64,000 nucleotides of DNA from Planctomycetales bacterium 10988 (lineage in GTDB: Bacteria > Planctomycetota > Planctomycetia > Pirellulales > Pb10988), in contig CP043547.1 of assembly GCA_009664345.1 (NCBI GenBank), positions 5,174,709 to 5,238,708 on the forward strand. The letters are read 5' to 3'. The notes below the pieces were generated by a model that was not told the origin of the DNA, did no database searches, and saw only the letters and a program-made list of their open reading frames with translations. Shown here piece by piece: positions 30,479-43,200 of the stretch; position 1 is the first letter of the stretch, and every line of letters starts with the position of its first letter. Both the position numbers and the translations under genes were made by a program.

Positions 30479-31444
30479 GTGAAGAAAACGATGGATAAGG
30501 AACAATTGCCACTCTCACTCTTGCAGCCGCGTCGGAAAATTACCGGGTTTTCGGCAATTCTTTTGCCCTTGGATTCCGACGGGGAAATCGATTGGGAAAC
30601 ATACGCAAGTCATCTTTCTCTCACGATCGAATCCGGGCTGATTCCCGCAGTGAATATGGACACCGGCTATGTGCATCTCATTGATGATGCGATTCGAGAG
30701 CAAGCCCTGGAAATTACCCAATCTCTTGTCGGTGGAGGCCCGTTCGTCGCAGGGGCCTTTGTCTCGGATCAACCAGGGGATGCCTTTGATCTCGATGGAT
30801 ATTCTCGGCAGATGGAGATGATTCAGGCTCACGGCGGAGCCCCGGTGATCTTTCAATCCTTCGGTCTGACGCAACAGCCGGATTCGGACATCATCGCCAG
30901 TTATGAAGCGATCGGCGAGCGAACGGACAGCTTTTACGGTTTTGAACTGACCACGATGCTGGCCCCGTTCGGGAAAGTTTATTCGCTGGATGTCTATCAA
31001 GGACTGTTGGGCATCCGCCGCTGTTTGGGAGCTAAACATTCTTCCTTTCGCCGTGAACCGGAATGGGAACGATTGGAACTTCGCAATCGCATCCGTCCTG
31101 AGTTCCGCGTGATGACGGGCAACGATCTCGCCATTGATATGGTGATGTATGGAAGTGATTACCTCTTGGGCCTGAGTACCTTTGCCCCGGATTGGTTTGC
31201 GAAACGCGACGCGCTTTGGGAGGCAGGCGACCCGGCTTTCTACGAACTCAACGATCAATTGCAATATCTTGGCTTCTTCTCGTTTCGCGATCCTGGCCCT
31301 GCCTATAAGCACTCCGCGGCGATGTTCCTGGCGGAGCGGGGCATGGTCAAGAGTGATCGAACCTATCCCGGCAGCCCCACGCGACCGGCGAGCGATCGAG
31401 AAATCTTTGCTGCCTTTTTGCGGAATTTTGCTTCGTCCCAATAA
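30479..31444 (+). CDS. DapA-like (dihydrodipicolinate synthase family) aldolase
   Basis: About 321 residues; GTG 30479 (AGG about 8 nt upstream) or ATG 30491 could be the start. The protein opens with G-F-S-A-I-L-L-P-L-D-S-D-G-E-I-D-W, the typical beginning of the DapA/NAL class I aldolase barrel. The Schiff-base lysine is probably in R-C-L-G-A-K-H-S-S. The family condenses or cleaves pyruvate-type substrates; members beside oxidoreductases often act in sugar-acid breakdown rather than lysine synthesis, and this sequence departs from DapA around the usual Tyr motif. The next gene, an OYE-type flavoprotein, starts about 51 nt downstream, suggesting a two-gene operon. Confidence 0.82.
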   Translation: MKKTMDKEQLPLSLLQPRRKITGFSAILLPLDSDGEIDWETYASHLSLTIESGLIPAVNMDTGYVHLIDDAIREQALEITQSLVGGGPFVAGAFVSDQPGDAFDLDGYSRQMEMIQAHGGAPVIFQSFGLTQQPDSDIIASYEAIGERTDSFYGFELTTMLAPFGKVYSLDVYQGLLGIRRCLGAKHSSFRREPEWERLELRNRIRPEFRVMTGNDLAIDMVMYGSDYLLGLSTFAPDWFAKRDALWEAGDPAFYELNDQLQYLGFFSFRDPGPAYKHSAAMFLAERGMVKSDRTYPGSPTRPASDREIFAAFLRNFASSQ

Positions 31445-31495
31445 TCGACGAAACTTCATCAAGGCTCGCCTTCTTTGGTAGTAGAAAGACCGTTC

Positions 31496-32920
31496 ATGAA
31501 ATACCCCCGTCTTGCACGACTGAAAACAAAAAGTGCTTTTGATGAATATCTTCAAGGCCTAGGGCTTCACCTTCCGTGTGAAGAGAAGATCGAAACCGGT
31601 CCGTCGTCGCCATGGGGAAAGCCACTTGTACGCAAGCAAGGCACGATCGGGAATCGGTTTTGCATCCTTCCCATGGAAGGTTGGGATGGTACGAAAGATG
31701 GAAACCCCACCGAATTAACGAAGCGACGCTGGGGAAACTTTGGACTTTCTGGAGCCAAGCTCGTTTGGGGAGGCGAGGCCGTCGCGGTCCGGCACGATGG
31801 CCGGGCGAACCCGAATCAGCTTCTCTTAATCGAGGAAAATTTAGCCGAACTCGAAGGACTTCATCGTCATCTACTGCAAACCCATCAGGAGCGATTCGGC
31901 ACCACCGAAGACCTTTATGTCGGACTCCAACTCACGCACTCAGGCCGCTTTGCTCGACCAAATCAAAAAGCACTTTTGGAACCTCGGACCGTTTACCGTC
32001 ACCCCTACTTGGACCCTCGTTTCGGAGTGGATGCGAATTCGGCACTCCTTTCGGACGATGAGTTGTCACGGTTGATCGACGATTTCGTCAAGGCAGCGGT
32101 CTACGCGAAAGAGCTTGGTTTTGCCTTTGTCGATATCAAACACTGTCATGGTTATCTGGGCCATGAACTGTTGTCGGGCTTTGATCGACCGGGAAAATTT
32201 GGGGGAAGTTTCGAGAATCGAACCCGGTTTCTCCAGGAGATCGTTGCGGGAATTCAGGCGGAGGCCCCCGGCCTCGAAGTCGGCGTGCGGCTAAGTATTT
32301 TCGACTTTGTCCCTTACCGTGGTGGTGAGCAAGGAGTCGGTGAACCCGAAGACGGGACGAACTATGCCTATGCTTTCGGAGGCGATCACACCGGACAAGG
32401 CATCGATCTTCATGAGCCACATCAACTGATGGAGCTAATGAAATCCTTGGGGATTCAGATGGTTTGTACGACCGCGGGTAGTCCTTACTACAATCCCCAC
32501 ATCCAGCGACCGGCAAGCTACCCGCCCTCGGATGGTTATCAACCACCTGAGGACCCCACGGTGGGAGTTGCCCGGCAGATTCAAGCGACCTCCCAGTTGA
32601 AGCAGGCGCATCCGGAGATGATCTTTGTCGGCTCAGGCTATTCGTATTTGCAAGAGTGGTTGCCGCTTGTTGGGCAAGGGGTACTCCGCGAGGAGATGGC
32701 TGACTTGGTAGGTTTGGGAAGAATGGTTCTTTCCTATCCTGAACTTCCGGCGGATGTTTTGGCGGATCAAGTGATGAAACGAAATCGCATCTGCCGAACC
32801 TTCAGCGACTGTACGACTGGCCCACGCAATGGCATGGTGTCAGGTTGCTTTCCGATCGATCCATTCTATAAGAAACGGCCTGAGCGGGAGCAAATCGCCG
32901 CCCTCAAGAAAACACTCTAG
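31496..32920 (+). CDS. OYE-family NADH:flavin oxidoreductase
   Basis: About 474 residues from ATG 31496; the frame opens at a TTG at 31475 but has no better start there. It is a TIM-barrel FMN enzyme: [13 protein letters not shown] near the N-terminus, a central [12 protein letters not shown] segment, and [10 protein letters not shown], the best conserved block of the family. The canonical H-x-x-H before G-Y-L is replaced by K-H-C-H, so the substrate-binding pair is altered. Late in the barrel A-D-L-V-G-L-G-R-M matches the phosphate-binding end. No Fe-S cluster domain is attached. It likely reduces activated alkenes or related carbonyl compounds. Its stop overlaps the stop of the convergent giant gene within a shared CTAG. 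Confidence 0.9.
   Translation: MKYPRLARLKTKSAFDEYLQGLGLHLPCEEKIETGPSSPWGKPLVRKQGTIGNRFCILPMEGWDGTKDGNPTELTKRRWGNFGLSGAKLVWGGEAVAVRHDGRANPNQLLLIEENLAELEGLHRHLLQTHQERFGTTEDLYVGLQLTHSGRFARPNQKALLEPRTVYRHPYLDPRFGVDANSALLSDDELSRLIDDFVKAAVYAKELGFAFVDIKHCHGYLGHELLSGFDRPGKFGGSFENRTRFLQEIVAGIQAEAPGLEVGVRLSIFDFVPYRGGEQGVGEPEDGTNYAYAFGGDHTGQGIDLHEPHQLMELMKSLGIQMVCTTAGSPYYNPHIQRPASYPPSDGYQPPEDPTVGVARQIQATSQLKQAHPEMIFVGSGYSYLQEWLPLVGQGVLREEMADLVGLGRMVLSYPELPADVLADQVMKRNRICRTFSDCTTGPRNGMVSGCFPIDPFYKKRPEREQIAALKKTL
31528..31540 (+). repeat. AAAAAGTGCTTTT motif inside the OYE gene
   Basis: AAAAAGTGCTTTT followed by GATG; lacks the fifth T. Encodes part of K-S-A-F. Confidence 0.5.
31965..31977 (-). repeat. 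AAAAAGTGCTTTT-type motif inside the OYE gene, reverse orientation
   Basis: AAAAAGCACTTTT followed by GGAA on the plus strand. Encodes K-A-L-L, a reading frame and orientation different from the copy at 31528. Confidence 0.5.
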
Positions 32921-35900
32921 CCCGGCGGTTGGCCGATCGCCTTGAGATGCATGATCGTCGAGCGCGAAGGCCGTTCCATTTTCCAGGGGCTACGGAAAAT
33001 TAAGCAAACCCCGATCACCACGCCGACCCACCCTAGCAAGCTCGGTTCCAAGAAGAGCCACCAAAGCATCCCCCCGATGACGAAGAAAGTGGAAGGGGAT
33101 TGTAAGAGGCGGCCTTGTGCTTTTCCCGAGGCAAACCAACCGGCTACCACTAAGCCCAATAATCCCGCAATCACAGCCAGCATTCCTCTTAGGCCCCAGA
33201 TTCCATCGGCAAAAGTTTGTCGAGTGATCGCCAGGGGGGGGACCGCTCCTCTCCAACTGGCACGAAAGATTCTGGCTTCCGTCAGCAAGGGAAGGTTCTC
33301 AGAGTGCGTGCTTGTGCTTGGACCTGAAGGAGCGAGGTTGCCGACAAAGACCTGCTGCCAATGGGGAATGCTTCGTTGAATGAGACTAGCCCGGCCGCTG
33401 GGTAGCTGCTTCTGCCAGTGATCAAGCTGCTGTGAAAAACCCTCCCAATCCTGGCGGGAAACTTCGAAGTTCGCGGTATCCTTCGGAGGGAGTAGCATCG
33501 CGAACTCTTTTTTGGCGGATTGGAGATAGGTTTCCCAGTGCGCGAACCAATGCTGAAATTCCTCGGAAGGTTCGTTGGCCTGAATCCGAAATGCCAACTC
33601 GGTCAGCTCACTCAACGCTTCCAATTGGGTTTGAACAAAGTCCTGCTCCGTTCGCAACGTCCCCAGCTGTTGTAGCTCCGCTTTTTGCAACCCCGGCGAC
33701 CAGGAAGGGGGAACGCCGTGCAAACTCCAGAGAGATTTTTCCACAGGGAGTTGTTCAAACGCCGGGAGTCCGAGGACGACTTGCGAAGGGTTCTCCACCA
33801 TGCCGGGCTGCCGAGTTAGGATTTCACAAATAAAAGGGTACTGTGCAGGTTCCCAATCAAGCAGCCAACGATTCGGCGATTCCTTGCTAGCTGGTTGATG
33901 TTGGAGGATCCGCGCGGGGTGTCCATTGATTTGTACTCCCAGCAGTTCAAGCCCTTCCGGGAGGGCGAACCATCCTCCGGCTTTGCCAGCCGGCTCGATA
34001 AGAAAGGTCGAAAGCGAGGTCAGGGTGCGATTCAGGTCCCACCGTTGCGTGTGCTGAGCAAGGCGGACTCTTGGAAGCAACGAGGTTTGTGCAACTGTTT
34101 CCAATCGGGCACGATAGCGTTTATTGATCACACGATAGGACGTATAAGAGTTCGGAGGGGGCGTCTCAAATCTTGAGGGCAACGGCTGCTCCACCATGCC
34201 ATGAACCGACCACTCCGCATTCTGAAGTTCAAACTGAGTCGGCAAAACAATATAGTGATCAAGGTTTTGAATTCGGCGTGGAAGGATTCGCGGCAAAGCT
34301 ACGCGATAGGCGGAGCTGGCAGGCAGTGGCGCTCGAAGTCGAATTTCATACGCTTGCGAAAGTAACTCCCGAGGATGCAACTGCAATTCGAATTGATCGC
34401 GATTTCCGACCGGGACCAATTCAAAAGGTACTTTTGGAGTGATTGTCCAACCGTCTTGCATTCCTTCGGGAATCAGAAAACGGAGCATATCGACGACCCC
34501 CCCTTCGACATTTTGCAAGGAGAGCTGAATCTCGACCCACCATCGACCTTCAACCCGGAGTAGGGTTGTCTGTTGGATGGCATCGATACGTGGCTTGCTT
34601 GGGGTAAACTTTAGCTTCCCACTCGGCTGAAGTGGCTGCTGCTCGGCTAAGAGAGCTGGTAAGACCCGATACGCTTCGACCAACTGCCCCAGGTCTTCGG
34701 TTTGGCGGGAGGGATACTGCCCGGCAATAGGTTCGACCTCGGGCGGATGTTCCCATTCCACCTGCATTCCCGGATTGCGATAGACCAGAATCGAGGCATT
34801 TTCCAGCGTTGTATTTTCTATTTGCAACCAAGGTAATTCCATCGAGTCGACTTCAGAGATCGGTATCCAACCTTTTACCAAAACCCGCTGTTGTCCCAAC
34901 GTTGGGGACTTGAGCATTACCGTCAGCGTGCCTTGCGGGTCTTGGGACCAGCGGACGTTTGTGCCTACGCCGGCCTGTTCGCAATGGATCGATTCGACAA
35001 GTAGATTCGCCGGGGCTTTGATCTGATGCTGAAAGCTAGGGGCAGAGCCGATTTGCAAATCAACTTGAAAGAGAACATCGAGCCTCCGCGGCCGGGTGCT
35101 CAAGAGGAGCGATTGCTTCCCCGCTTTTTGAGAAGCTAATGGCCGCGTGGTGAAATTCCAAAGGACCGAGCGGAAATCCCCGACATCGAAGACCCGCCAG
35201 ACCTCCGCTTCCAGTGGCATTCCCACCCAGCTCAGCAGGAAATTTTCCGTCGAAATCTCTTCCCCCTCGTTTCGGATCACCTCCAGCGATCGGTCGATCG
35301 ACACGGCCATCCATTGTCGTTGCAAAGTTCCTTCTTGCGGTTCGATGCGAGGAAGCCGCAGATTCCCGACCCCGGAAGTTCCCTCCATGAGAAAAGTCGC
35401 TTGCACGGTGAACGTTCCGGAACGCGGCTCGGAGAATGTGATTTCATACTGCCGCGGATTTCCGCCAAGGTCTCGGATGCGAGCGGATTGCTGGGGATCG
35501 AGGTCTTCCCAACGGAGCAACCGAAGCCGCGAGTCGGTGGCCAGCGTGATTTTGTGCAAATCTCCCTGTTCCACACGGTATTGGAGTTGAGTGCTCAGCA
35601 CGGCACTTCCCGGCAAGACACGTAGCCAGAGCAATTGCTCCAGGGAGACCCGTCGTGGCATAGGGGCAGGACGATCCTCTTGCCAATACGCGGTCAGTCG
35701 GCTGACGGGCCCCAGATCGACCTGCCATTCTTGAGAGGTATCTTCAAAGCGAACTTTCCCGAGGGCGGAAGGAAATTCGACTTCCATCGATTCATGAGAG
35801 CGTTGCAGACGGAACCTACTGTCGGCGATCATCGGCAGTTCCATCTCAATGCCGCTTACATCATCAAAGCGATAGACCTCTGGATCAAGGACCAATTCGA

Positions 35901-38900
35901 ACTGATAGTCTCCCGGGGAGGTGACCATGATCTCACAGCGATCCCCTTGGGCCGTCCAGCGAATCGGGACTTGGCGGCCATTGAGCCGACCCCAACTCGG
36001 GCGAGGAAATTCACAACCTTCTCCAATATCCAATTGGATCAAACGGTTTCCATCAAAGACCTGCAAATCGAACGTTGCATCAAGCCGGCTGAACTGAAAA
36101 CGTTCATTCAGCGGCTCCCAAATGAGAGATGCCTCGTAACGGGCACGATGAAAGAGCCACCCTTGAGGCTTCGAGCGGAGCCGCTCCGCCGCTGCTTGCA
36201 TCCGTTGATAAAGCTCGACAGGTACTTGATACTTCTCATCAGGGACAGGGTTTCGGTCTTGATCCACGGCAATAAAGACGGGGTAAACGATCGGCTCCGA
36301 TTGAGCGATGAGCTTGCCAACACAGGCGACGAGCACCAAGAGGATCAAGCCTGTCGTCACCGAACGACGCGAACTCTTGCCACGGGAATGGCTCGGAGAT
36401 TGACTTTTGGAACCTTGGGAAAGTTCATCAAAGAAGTCGGGGTAGAGGTTCTGAAAATCTCTCGGTTCTGGAGAAAGAAAAGTCCAAAACCAATAGATGA
36501 GAATCCCGCCGATGAGGGCCGAACAGAGACCACTATAAGTTTGGGGAACGAGCAGTGCCGCCATCGCGAATGCTCCGAGCAAGCAGCATTGAGCCGGCAT
36601 GCGTCGCATCGTGAGCAGACTCGCCAGCCAAAAACTCAAAAGAAATCCAGCAAACTGATACCCCCAGAGTGCGGAAGTCTCAAAGAGTTGAAGTTGAATG
36701 GTTGTCGAGGACGGGCTTTCGAAAAGATACCACTCGCTCCCTTCTCCCCAAGGATTGAGTTGAGCGATCTCTTCTTTCCAAGGACGGTTTTCCTGCTCCC
36801 AGTAGTTGGGGGCAAGGACCCAACGCTGCCATGGCGTGAAGGCACTTACTTGCCATTGATATTCGAGCAGTTTGATTTCCCAATCCGCCGGGCAACGCTC
36901 AGAGACATCTTCGCACCAAACAATTCCTTCGGAGACCGTCTCGGTTGTCAAGGCGCGCCAAGGTTCCAACCCGTCTTGCGTCGTGAGGATTAGTTGATGG
37001 GGAGTCAATATATAGGCAAAGAGACTGGGATCAAACGATTGGTAAGCATCCGAGTCCGTTGCGTCACTTTCCAAAAGCGCTTTTGACTTTTGCGGTAAAA
37101 TCGCCTCGGGGAAGATCCCTTCTTTGGCAAAAGCCCCTTCGTCGATCCAGATCGAAAGAGAAGCAAAGGATGGCTCTTCCAAAACATTCGCCAACCAATC
37201 CCCCCAAGTTATCTCGATAGTTCGGTTTCGAAAAGTGCTTTTTAATTCATCACGAAGATCGAAGACTACTTCCACGGCCTCTCTGCGATCATTGGAAGGT
37301 TGCCAGTAGTTTGACCAATAATCCACGCTAAAAAGCGGGGCAGGAGAAGCGTTCGTAGGGCGGCCCAAAGGACCGAGCAGGCGTTGCGAGATGGAGAGCG
37401 GTGGAAGTTGCGGCGAGTTCCATCCAGTAGGCGATTCTAAAATTTGGAAGCGAGATGGCAATGCAACCGCTTCCTCGCGTTCAAGAATCGGCAGTGAGAC
37501 TTCAATCGGACTTGGTTCGACGTTCGTCAGTGAACTCAAAGGCATGCCGTTCGTCGTGAACGCCGCCGTGACCCGAAAGAAGACCGAATCCTTGGGAACC
37601 GCAAGCGTCATGACCTTTCGTTCGGATTTCAACTCCGTTTGCACAGGGATCAGTTCATCATCAAGCCATACCTGCAAGTCGTCAGTAGTCGGAGGGAAAG
37701 TCCACTGGATAGTGGAAAGTCCGCTTTGCTGAATGGCCCAACTGGCAAGGTGTGAAGTATCTCCGTTCTCTTGAAGTCGCATCGCTCGGCGTTGTTTCCA
37801 GATCACACCGGACCTCAACGGAAATTTTGAGGAAGCCCGAGAGAGCGACAACTCTGGTAGCGAAGCGAGATTTTGGTCTGTCGATTCATAGCGGAACGCG
37901 GCCCGCGTCAATGAGGAGTGAAAGCGACTCTTCGACGGATGTGGCACGGCAACCAGATCACGCGTTTCGAATTGCGGCGGAGGGTCTCCATAACAGGTGG
38001 TTTGAATTTGCAAGGTTTGTTGCGAGGCTTCGGCGATGAAAGGAAGACTCATACGGTGATGGTCCGATTCCCAACGAGATTCCTGCATCGCTTCGATGAG
38101 AAACTTCCCCTGACAGGGAGGCGAAAACGTAAACTCCCACCAGGTTCCTTCGACTTCTTCGGCGCTGGCGGAACTGGGTGGCCTGATTACCTTGGCTTCG
38201 AAGCGGGTTGGCCGTTGTGCTTCGACGAGCTTCCACTCAATCGCTTGCTCGGCTGAACCGCTCAGAAAGACCTGCATCGATTGGAGATGTCGGGCGGGTT
38301 CCACGGTCGTTGTCAACTCAATCTGTTCACAGAAGGAATTCGGCGTCGCCTCCACGGTCATCTCCGTAGCAGTTTGAAAGTCGGTACTCCCTTGTTGTAG
38401 CGACGCCTGGGCGGCGGTTCCCTCCGGTCCCAGCTCGAGAAGAATTGCCTCTTGCCCCACGGAGAGCCGCTCCGTCCACGTACTCGAAAGCATTTCGGCG
38501 GTGATCCGGTCCAGCCCTTCATTATTGGAAAGGAGAACGCGATAAGGCTCGACGCTTTGCAAGGCAAGTCGGCGAAAGGATTGAGAAGCATCTTCACAAT
38601 GGACCATCGCGAGTTCATTGATCGAGACTTGTTTTTCAAACGGCGGTCGTAGCCACCGTCCCTGTAAGATCACGCGAATAGGTTGCGTGGTCGACAGGGC
38701 TTTGGCAAGTTCCAACTTTACCTTCCCCGGCATCGGGCCTTCCGAACGATACGACCAAGTTCCTAGTGCCTCGGCAGGGACGGTGCGAACGGTATCGATC
38801 ACCCAAACACGAGGACAATCCAACGTGAGTTCAAACCGTTTTCCTTCGTCCAAACTTAAATCGAGAACAGCCTTTCCCTGCACAATGTCGGGTTTCCACA

Positions 38901-40251
38901 AGAGGGAAATGCCGCCTTCCATTGCGAGCCGCCGGGGCAATCGACTGATAATCACCTCGACTGCGGCTTCGGAAGTGTAATGCTGCATAACGATCGATTC
39001 CCCCTCATTCGGCGACGGGAGGGGGCTGGCTTCGATTTGTCGGCAAGAGAGCTGGCCTTGAATTTCAACTGGCTTTACCTGTTCCAATACAAGTGGAGCA
39101 GGCACGCGGAGCGTCGATTGTCCCTCTCGCCAGAAGAGGTCCGCGGGACGAATCCTGGGCAGCCGCCAAGGTTGATCGAGTTGCAGCGGGGCCAACGCTT
39201 TCAAAGAAATGAGGTGGCTCCCCCCAGAGATCGGTTCCGGCAGTTGGAGTAAAACTCTTGTCGGAGTCGGCTGGGAGTTCGCCGTCTCTTCCTCTGTTTG
39301 CTCGGCGATTGGTTCCGTGGAGAGAGGGAGCCACTCTAGAGATTCGTCGTCATAACGGGCGGCGATCAAACGAAGGCTGGGATCAAGGTGAAGTTCAATC
39401 TGCTGCCGCGGCTGGTTCAACGATTCAACTTCAAGTTGGCAACTGACCTCGAGCCCACGCTGCGAGAAGTCGTAAGTCAGCGTTTGCTTAGTGTGGGTCA
39501 ATCCCTGTTGTTGTGTAGCCTGGGGATCGAGGCGCATTCGGACTTCGAATTGTCGATGACCGCTCAACTCAAGACGCCACCGTCGATGGTCGAGGAGGTC
39601 GGAATTCAACGGTCCTAAGACCACCCCCTTATCGGCATCGAGCGTCCAAGTCTGCGGCACATCCAAGAGGAGAATGGTGGTTTGGGCTTCCGGAATCGAG
39701 AAGGAAAACTCAAGCGAGTCGGAAGAGGTCCGGCGTTCTCCGGTCATGCTCCATTCCGCCTCGAGCGTCCCGGACTTCGGCACGACCAACGCCTGATAAC
39801 CTTCGGGATGGAGGCCCAAGTAAGAGGTTGCCTCCTCCGGCTTCGACCAATGAGCATTATGAATCGGAAGGTGAAAATTTTTGAGCGGCAATAAGGAAGG
39901 AGTCGATTGAGGCTGATGAATTTGCCAAGAGAAATTCCCGTCGATCAAACTCTGACCTTCGAGCCGAGCGGAGTAAGCGGCCCGAACAATATGTGTCTCT
40001 TGCAACTCCGGGCCGTTGCTGACCGCTTGCAATTCTTTGACAAGTTGTTCGAATTCCTCCCGATCCGTAGGGCGAAATTTCATCTTTCCCAAAGGCCAAT
40101 CTTCAACACGATCTGCCGGGAGATAGATGCGGCGAAATTCGAGCGGGCCTTTCAGAGACGAGGACTCTGGAGATTCCTGAGCGGGGAGAAGACCTGCAAC
40201 CAAGGAAAAAAGCCAACACAGGGGAACCACGAGTCGTTCAAATCGTCGCAC
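32917..40251 (-). CDS. Giant envelope protein of two fused units (2444 aa)
   Basis: A 2444-residue protein with a signal peptide ([18 protein letters not shown]). The first half is a long extracytoplasmic beta-rich region, followed by a cluster of membrane segments (about residues 1185-1255). A basic, Ser-rich linker leads to another membrane segment (about 1295-1315, [15 protein letters not shown]) that looks like an internal signal sequence. A second beta-rich region follows, ending in two membrane segments (about 2335-2425). This is the architecture of two head-to-tail copies of one envelope protein, and the upstream 1131-aa gene looks like a third. No family is recognised and no catalytic motif seen. 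It is 32 nt downstream of that gene, probably co-transcribed. Long open frames on the plus strand here are antisense shadows. Confidence 0.85.
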   Translation of the reverse strand: MRRFERLVVPLCWLFSLVAGLLPAQESPESSSLKGPLEFRRIYLPADRVEDWPLGKMKFRPTDREEFEQLVKELQAVSNGPELQETHIVRAAYSARLEGQSLIDGNFSWQIHQPQSTPSLLPLKNFHLPIHNAHWSKPEEATSYLGLHPEGYQALVVPKSGTLEAEWSMTGERRTSSDSLEFSFSIPEAQTTILLLDVPQTWTLDADKGVVLGPLNSDLLDHRRWRLELSGHRQFEVRMRLDPQATQQQGLTHTKQTLTYDFSQRGLEVSCQLEVESLNQPRQQIELHLDPSLRLIAARYDDESLEWLPLSTEPIAEQTEEETANSQPTPTRVLLQLPEPISGGSHLISLKALAPLQLDQPWRLPRIRPADLFWREGQSTLRVPAPLVLEQVKPVEIQGQLSCRQIEASPLPSPNEGESIVMQHYTSEAAVEVIISRLPRRLAMEGGISLLWKPDIVQGKAVLDLSLDEGKRFELTLDCPRVWVIDTVRTVPAEALGTWSYRSEGPMPGKVKLELAKALSTTQPIRVILQGRWLRPPFEKQVSINELAMVHCEDASQSFRRLALQSVEPYRVLLSNNEGLDRITAEMLSSTWTERLSVGQEAILLELGPEGTAAQASLQQGSTDFQTATEMTVEATPNSFCEQIELTTTVEPARHLQSMQVFLSGSAEQAIEWKLVEAQRPTRFEAKVIRPPSSASAEEVEGTWWEFTFSPPCQGKFLIEAMQESRWESDHHRMSLPFIAEASQQTLQIQTTCYGDPPPQFETRDLVAVPHPSKSRFHSSLTRAAFRYESTDQNLASLPELSLSRASSKFPLRSGVIWKQRRAMRLQENGDTSHLASWAIQQSGLSTIQWTFPPTTDDLQVWLDDELIPVQTELKSERKVMTLAVPKDSVFFRVTAAFTTNGMPLSSLTNVEPSPIEVSLPILEREEAVALPSRFQILESPTGWNSPQLPPLSISQRLLGPLGRPTNASPAPLFSVDYWSNYWQPSNDRREAVEVVFDLRDELKSTFRNRTIEITWGDWLANVLEEPSFASLSIWIDEGAFAKEGIFPEAILPQKSKALLESDATDSDAYQSFDPSLFAYILTPHQLILTTQDGLEPWRALTTETVSEGIVWCEDVSERCPADWEIKLLEYQWQVSAFTPWQRWVLAPNYWEQENRPWKEEIAQLNPWGEGSEWYLFESPSSTTIQLQLFETSALWGYQFAGFLLSFWLASLLTMRRMPAQCCLLGAFAMAALLVPQTYSGLCSALIGGILIYWFWTFLSPEPRDFQNLYPDFFDELSQGSKSQSPSHSRGKSSRRSVTTGLILLVLVACVGKLIAQSEPIVYPVFIAVDQDRNPVPDEKYQVPVELYQRMQAAAERLRSKPQGWLFHRARYEASLIWEPLNERFQFSRLDATFDLQVFDGNRLIQLDIGEGCEFPRPSWGRLNGRQVPIRWTAQGDRCEIMVTSPGDYQFELVLDPEVYRFDDVSGIEMELPMIADSRFRLQRSHESMEVEFPSALGKVRFEDTSQEWQVDLGPVSRLTAYWQEDRPAPMPRRVSLEQLLWLRVLPGSAVLSTQLQYRVEQGDLHKITLATDSRLRLLRWEDLDPQQSARIRDLGGNPRQYEITFSEPRSGTFTVQATFLMEGTSGVGNLRLPRIEPQEGTLQRQWMAVSIDRSLEVIRNEGEEISTENFLLSWVGMPLEAEVWRVFDVGDFRSVLWNFTTRPLASQKAGKQSLLLSTRPRRLDVLFQVDLQIGSAPSFQHQIKAPANLLVESIHCEQAGVGTNVRWSQDPQGTLTVMLKSPTLGQQRVLVKGWIPISEVDSMELPWLQIENTTLENASILVYRNPGMQVEWEHPPEVEPIAGQYPSRQTEDLGQLVEAYRVLPALLAEQQPLQPSGKLKFTPSKPRIDAIQQTTLLRVEGRWWVEIQLSLQNVEGGVVDMLRFLIPEGMQDGWTITPKVPFELVPVGNRDQFELQLHPRELLSQAYEIRLRAPLPASSAYRVALPRILPRRIQNLDHYIVLPTQFELQNAEWSVHGMVEQPLPSRFETPPPNSYTSYRVINKRYRARLETVAQTSLLPRVRLAQHTQRWDLNRTLTSLSTFLIEPAGKAGGWFALPEGLELLGVQINGHPARILQHQPASKESPNRWLLDWEPAQYPFICEILTRQPGMVENPSQVVLGLPAFEQLPVEKSLWSLHGVPPSWSPGLQKAELQQLGTLRTEQDFVQTQLEALSELTELAFRIQANEPSEEFQHWFAHWETYLQSAKKEFAMLLPPKDTANFEVSRQDWEGFSQQLDHWQKQLPSGRASLIQRSIPHWQQVFVGNLAPSGPSTSTHSENLPLLTEARIFRASWRGAVPPLAITRQTFADGIWGLRGMLAVIAGLLGLVVAGWFASGKAQGRLLQSPSTFFVIGGMLWWLFLEPSLLGWVGVVIGVCLIFRSPWKMERPSRSTIMHLKAIGQPPG
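37231..37243 (+). repeat. AAAAGTGCTTTTT motif inside the giant envelope gene
   Basis: GAAAAGTGCTTTTTAATTC: 13 of 14 bases of the recurring motif, antisense to the coding strand. Confidence 0.5.
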
Positions 40252-40283
40252 TTGCGGATTCTCCTGAAGAAGGGAAGTCCAGG

Positions 40284-43200
40284 TTAGGAAGTCAACTTTT
40301 GGGAGGAAGGAAAATCAATCGAGGCGATCGAAGCCGTCGCGGTCGAGGCGTGTTCGTCCGGCTCTTCGACTTCCCGAGAAGCTTCCCAGGAGGCGGATTG
40401 TACCACCGAAGGGGCTTTGTCTTCGGTTCGCACGACCACCCCGCGACCGAATCGAAGAGAATTCCTGCGTTGCAATAAACTCGCCATCAGCACCAACAAC
40501 ACCCCGAGCAGTGCCGCCTGTCCAAAGAGCGGAGAAGCATCGGGGAACAAGGCCGCTAGGCTGATCGTGATCAAGACCACCGCGAAGAGCAGCCCACGGC
40601 TACGAAGCTGAGGGAAATAAATCAACAACAGTCCCAGCACCAAACAAACACCTGAAGCCACCAGGATGATACGGGAACGGTGAGCGATCCGCACGGTGAG
40701 AGTCCCCGGTGCCCCTTGGCTACTCATTAAATAGCGATTGGCGGAAGGAGGAACGCCAGGGGCTTCGACGCGGGCTCCCGTCCAGGCTTCCAGTTGCTTC
40801 TGACTCCAAGTAGGCAGCCGCTTCCAGAGTAGTCCTTGCCAACTCCATGAGTACTCCGGCGTAAAGGCTTCCGAGACGCCCCAGAGATGTTCTTCATTCG
40901 GCAGGACCAATTCCCAAATCACTCGATCCACCATAATATTCGATTTCCAGTGGGGTCGAGAGAACCTCGTCCAACCGATTTCATGAGGGCGCGTGTCAAA
41001 ACTATAAAGCAGCTCGATCGACTGACCTTGATCCGAGAAGGAGTTGGGTTCGATGACCAGTTGGCGATTTTTGACCAAAGGACGGAAGGGCTTGCCCCCG
41101 ATGAAGGCCACCACGCTGGAGCGATCAACCCCTTCAGGGAGTTCGATTTCAAGGGGAATTTCAGCGGATTCCAGCCAGAAACAAACCCGATCGCGGCGAG
41201 ATTGTTCCGAAAGCCAGGATTGAATCCAGAGCCGGGCGATCCGAATTCCCTCTTGGGCCCCTTCATAACGAACCCCGAGTTCCAACCCGTCGGCCAGCTC
41301 CTTCTGTTCCAATAATAAGGTGGCTACCTCGTTATCGATGCGGGTCTCCTTGGAAAGTTCATTGACCCAGCGATCGTCCAACAGCTCGACTTTCAGCGGA
41401 GAAGTTGCCTCGACGCGGAAAGAGGTAGTATTGATTCGGCTATCATCCGCTTGCACTAAAGGAATCGTGAGGCGATCGCCACTCGCTGGTTGCAAGGGGC
41501 TGAGGGGATGTTGATATCGCAAAGCGACATTGATTTCCCCAAGGCGAGCCGACGGGAGTGGCAAGCGAATCCTGGTTCTCCCTTCCGACTCTGGAGAATC
41601 GAGGTTGGTCAAGGTTCGTAAAGGTTGCCCATCGAGCAGAATCTCCAACGGGGCATCTTGCGTGACTTCATTCGGCACCCAGAAGGCCAGTTCATCGAGT
41701 GGTTCGTATCTAACTTGGAGTGTGAATGCCTGTTCGACTTTTGCTAACCAAGGGGCGATTTGCACGGTGCCTTTGCTCGTGACGGAAACCTCTCGCGGGT
41801 TGACATGCCAATCCGCCACATAGGCCGCGGTCGCGACCGCCGTGCGATAGACCGCAGGGGGTTGTTGCCAGATGGATGTCGTACTCGATTCGGGATTGGC
41901 GATCGTCTCGCGACTTAGCCCAATCATTTCATCAGGACGAGGAATCAACTCAATGTTATCCGCAGGTTGCACATAAACGGCGGCAGGGCCAAGGTTGTTC
42001 ACGCGAGGGGAAGGAAGTAACAACGTGAGGCGTTGCGAAAGTTCCTCCAGAGGACGCCAAGCCCGCAACTTCACTTCCAACCGACCTAGATAAGGCTGTC
42101 GCAATGGAAGCACAAGAGGCCGCATTTTGCCGATTTCCAAGAGGTCACGTTCGATCAAGCCGGGAGGATTTGTCTCCAGCCGGGCCAAATGCAATTGCCA
42201 GCCCTGAGGCATATCCAATTCCAGCGAGCGGATGCCCACTTGATAAACTAAATATTGAAAGGTCGCTTCCATCTCAACGCGGTCGTGATGGACCGTGAAA
42301 CGATACTGCGGCTCGACGGAAACGCGTGGCTGGCGGCGAACGATCTTGGCTTCGAGCGTCAGCGGTTGACTGAAGTACTCAAAGCCGAAGAGATTCGAAT
42401 AGTTGGCAAAGGAAGCCGGAAGCTCGGTTGTTTCGACGGCCCAGACGCCCCGGCGTTGCTCCCATTGAAGTTGCCAATCGCCGAGGACATGCACACCCAA
42501 GTGTCCCGATTGGTGGGCAGCCCCCAGAACCTCAAAACCACCGAGGCTCAAAGGGGTCTCCGGTTGATCTTCAGAAGGAAGGCGTTCGGTCATCAGAGTG
42601 ACTTCGATCGGGCCTTGCGTTTCGCGATCCAGTTGGATTTCAAGAATCGGCAGAACCCCTTCCGAGACCGAGCTAGTCGCTGCCATCAATCCTTTGGGAG
42701 AACGAACGACCGGGGTTTCCGCTAAGCGGGCATGTTCGGGCAAGCGGAGGCGAATCTGTTTGAAATGACCTTGAAAACTATTGAGTGTCAACGTGGCTTC
42801 CGTGCGAACCGTCCGGCCTTCGAGATGCACAAGAATCGCCCCTTGGACTTCCAAGACAGCCGGCAACGAGGCCGATTGCTGTTCGGGTTTCCACCAGGCC
42901 AATTCCAGCTCTCGTTCAAACCCTTCGACTTGGAGGAAAGTTTTTTCTTGTTCCGTTTCAGGAGGGTAAAGATAAGACCGGCCATAAATCCGAGCTTGGG
43001 CATCCGCATAAGGGACTTCAAGCTTGAGACCGGCTTCGGTAGCCATCGGAAGGGTCAGCGACAAGCGGCTTTCGCCGGCAACCTGCTCCACTCTCGCGAG
43101 CAGCGTCAGTTGCAGGGTGACAATTTCCTCTTCTTTTCCTTTGATCCAAGCAAGGTAGCCTTCCTCGGTCCGTTCCAGGATCGTTCGCTCTTTATCCTTG

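Noticed and set aside
30515-31555. 346-codon minus-strand open frame
   Set aside because: Antisense shadow of the DapA-like gene, no independent motif.
35635-36993. 452-codon plus-strand open frame
   Set aside because: Antisense to the 2444-aa envelope gene; Arg/Pro/Leu-rich without a domain, start signal or signal peptide.
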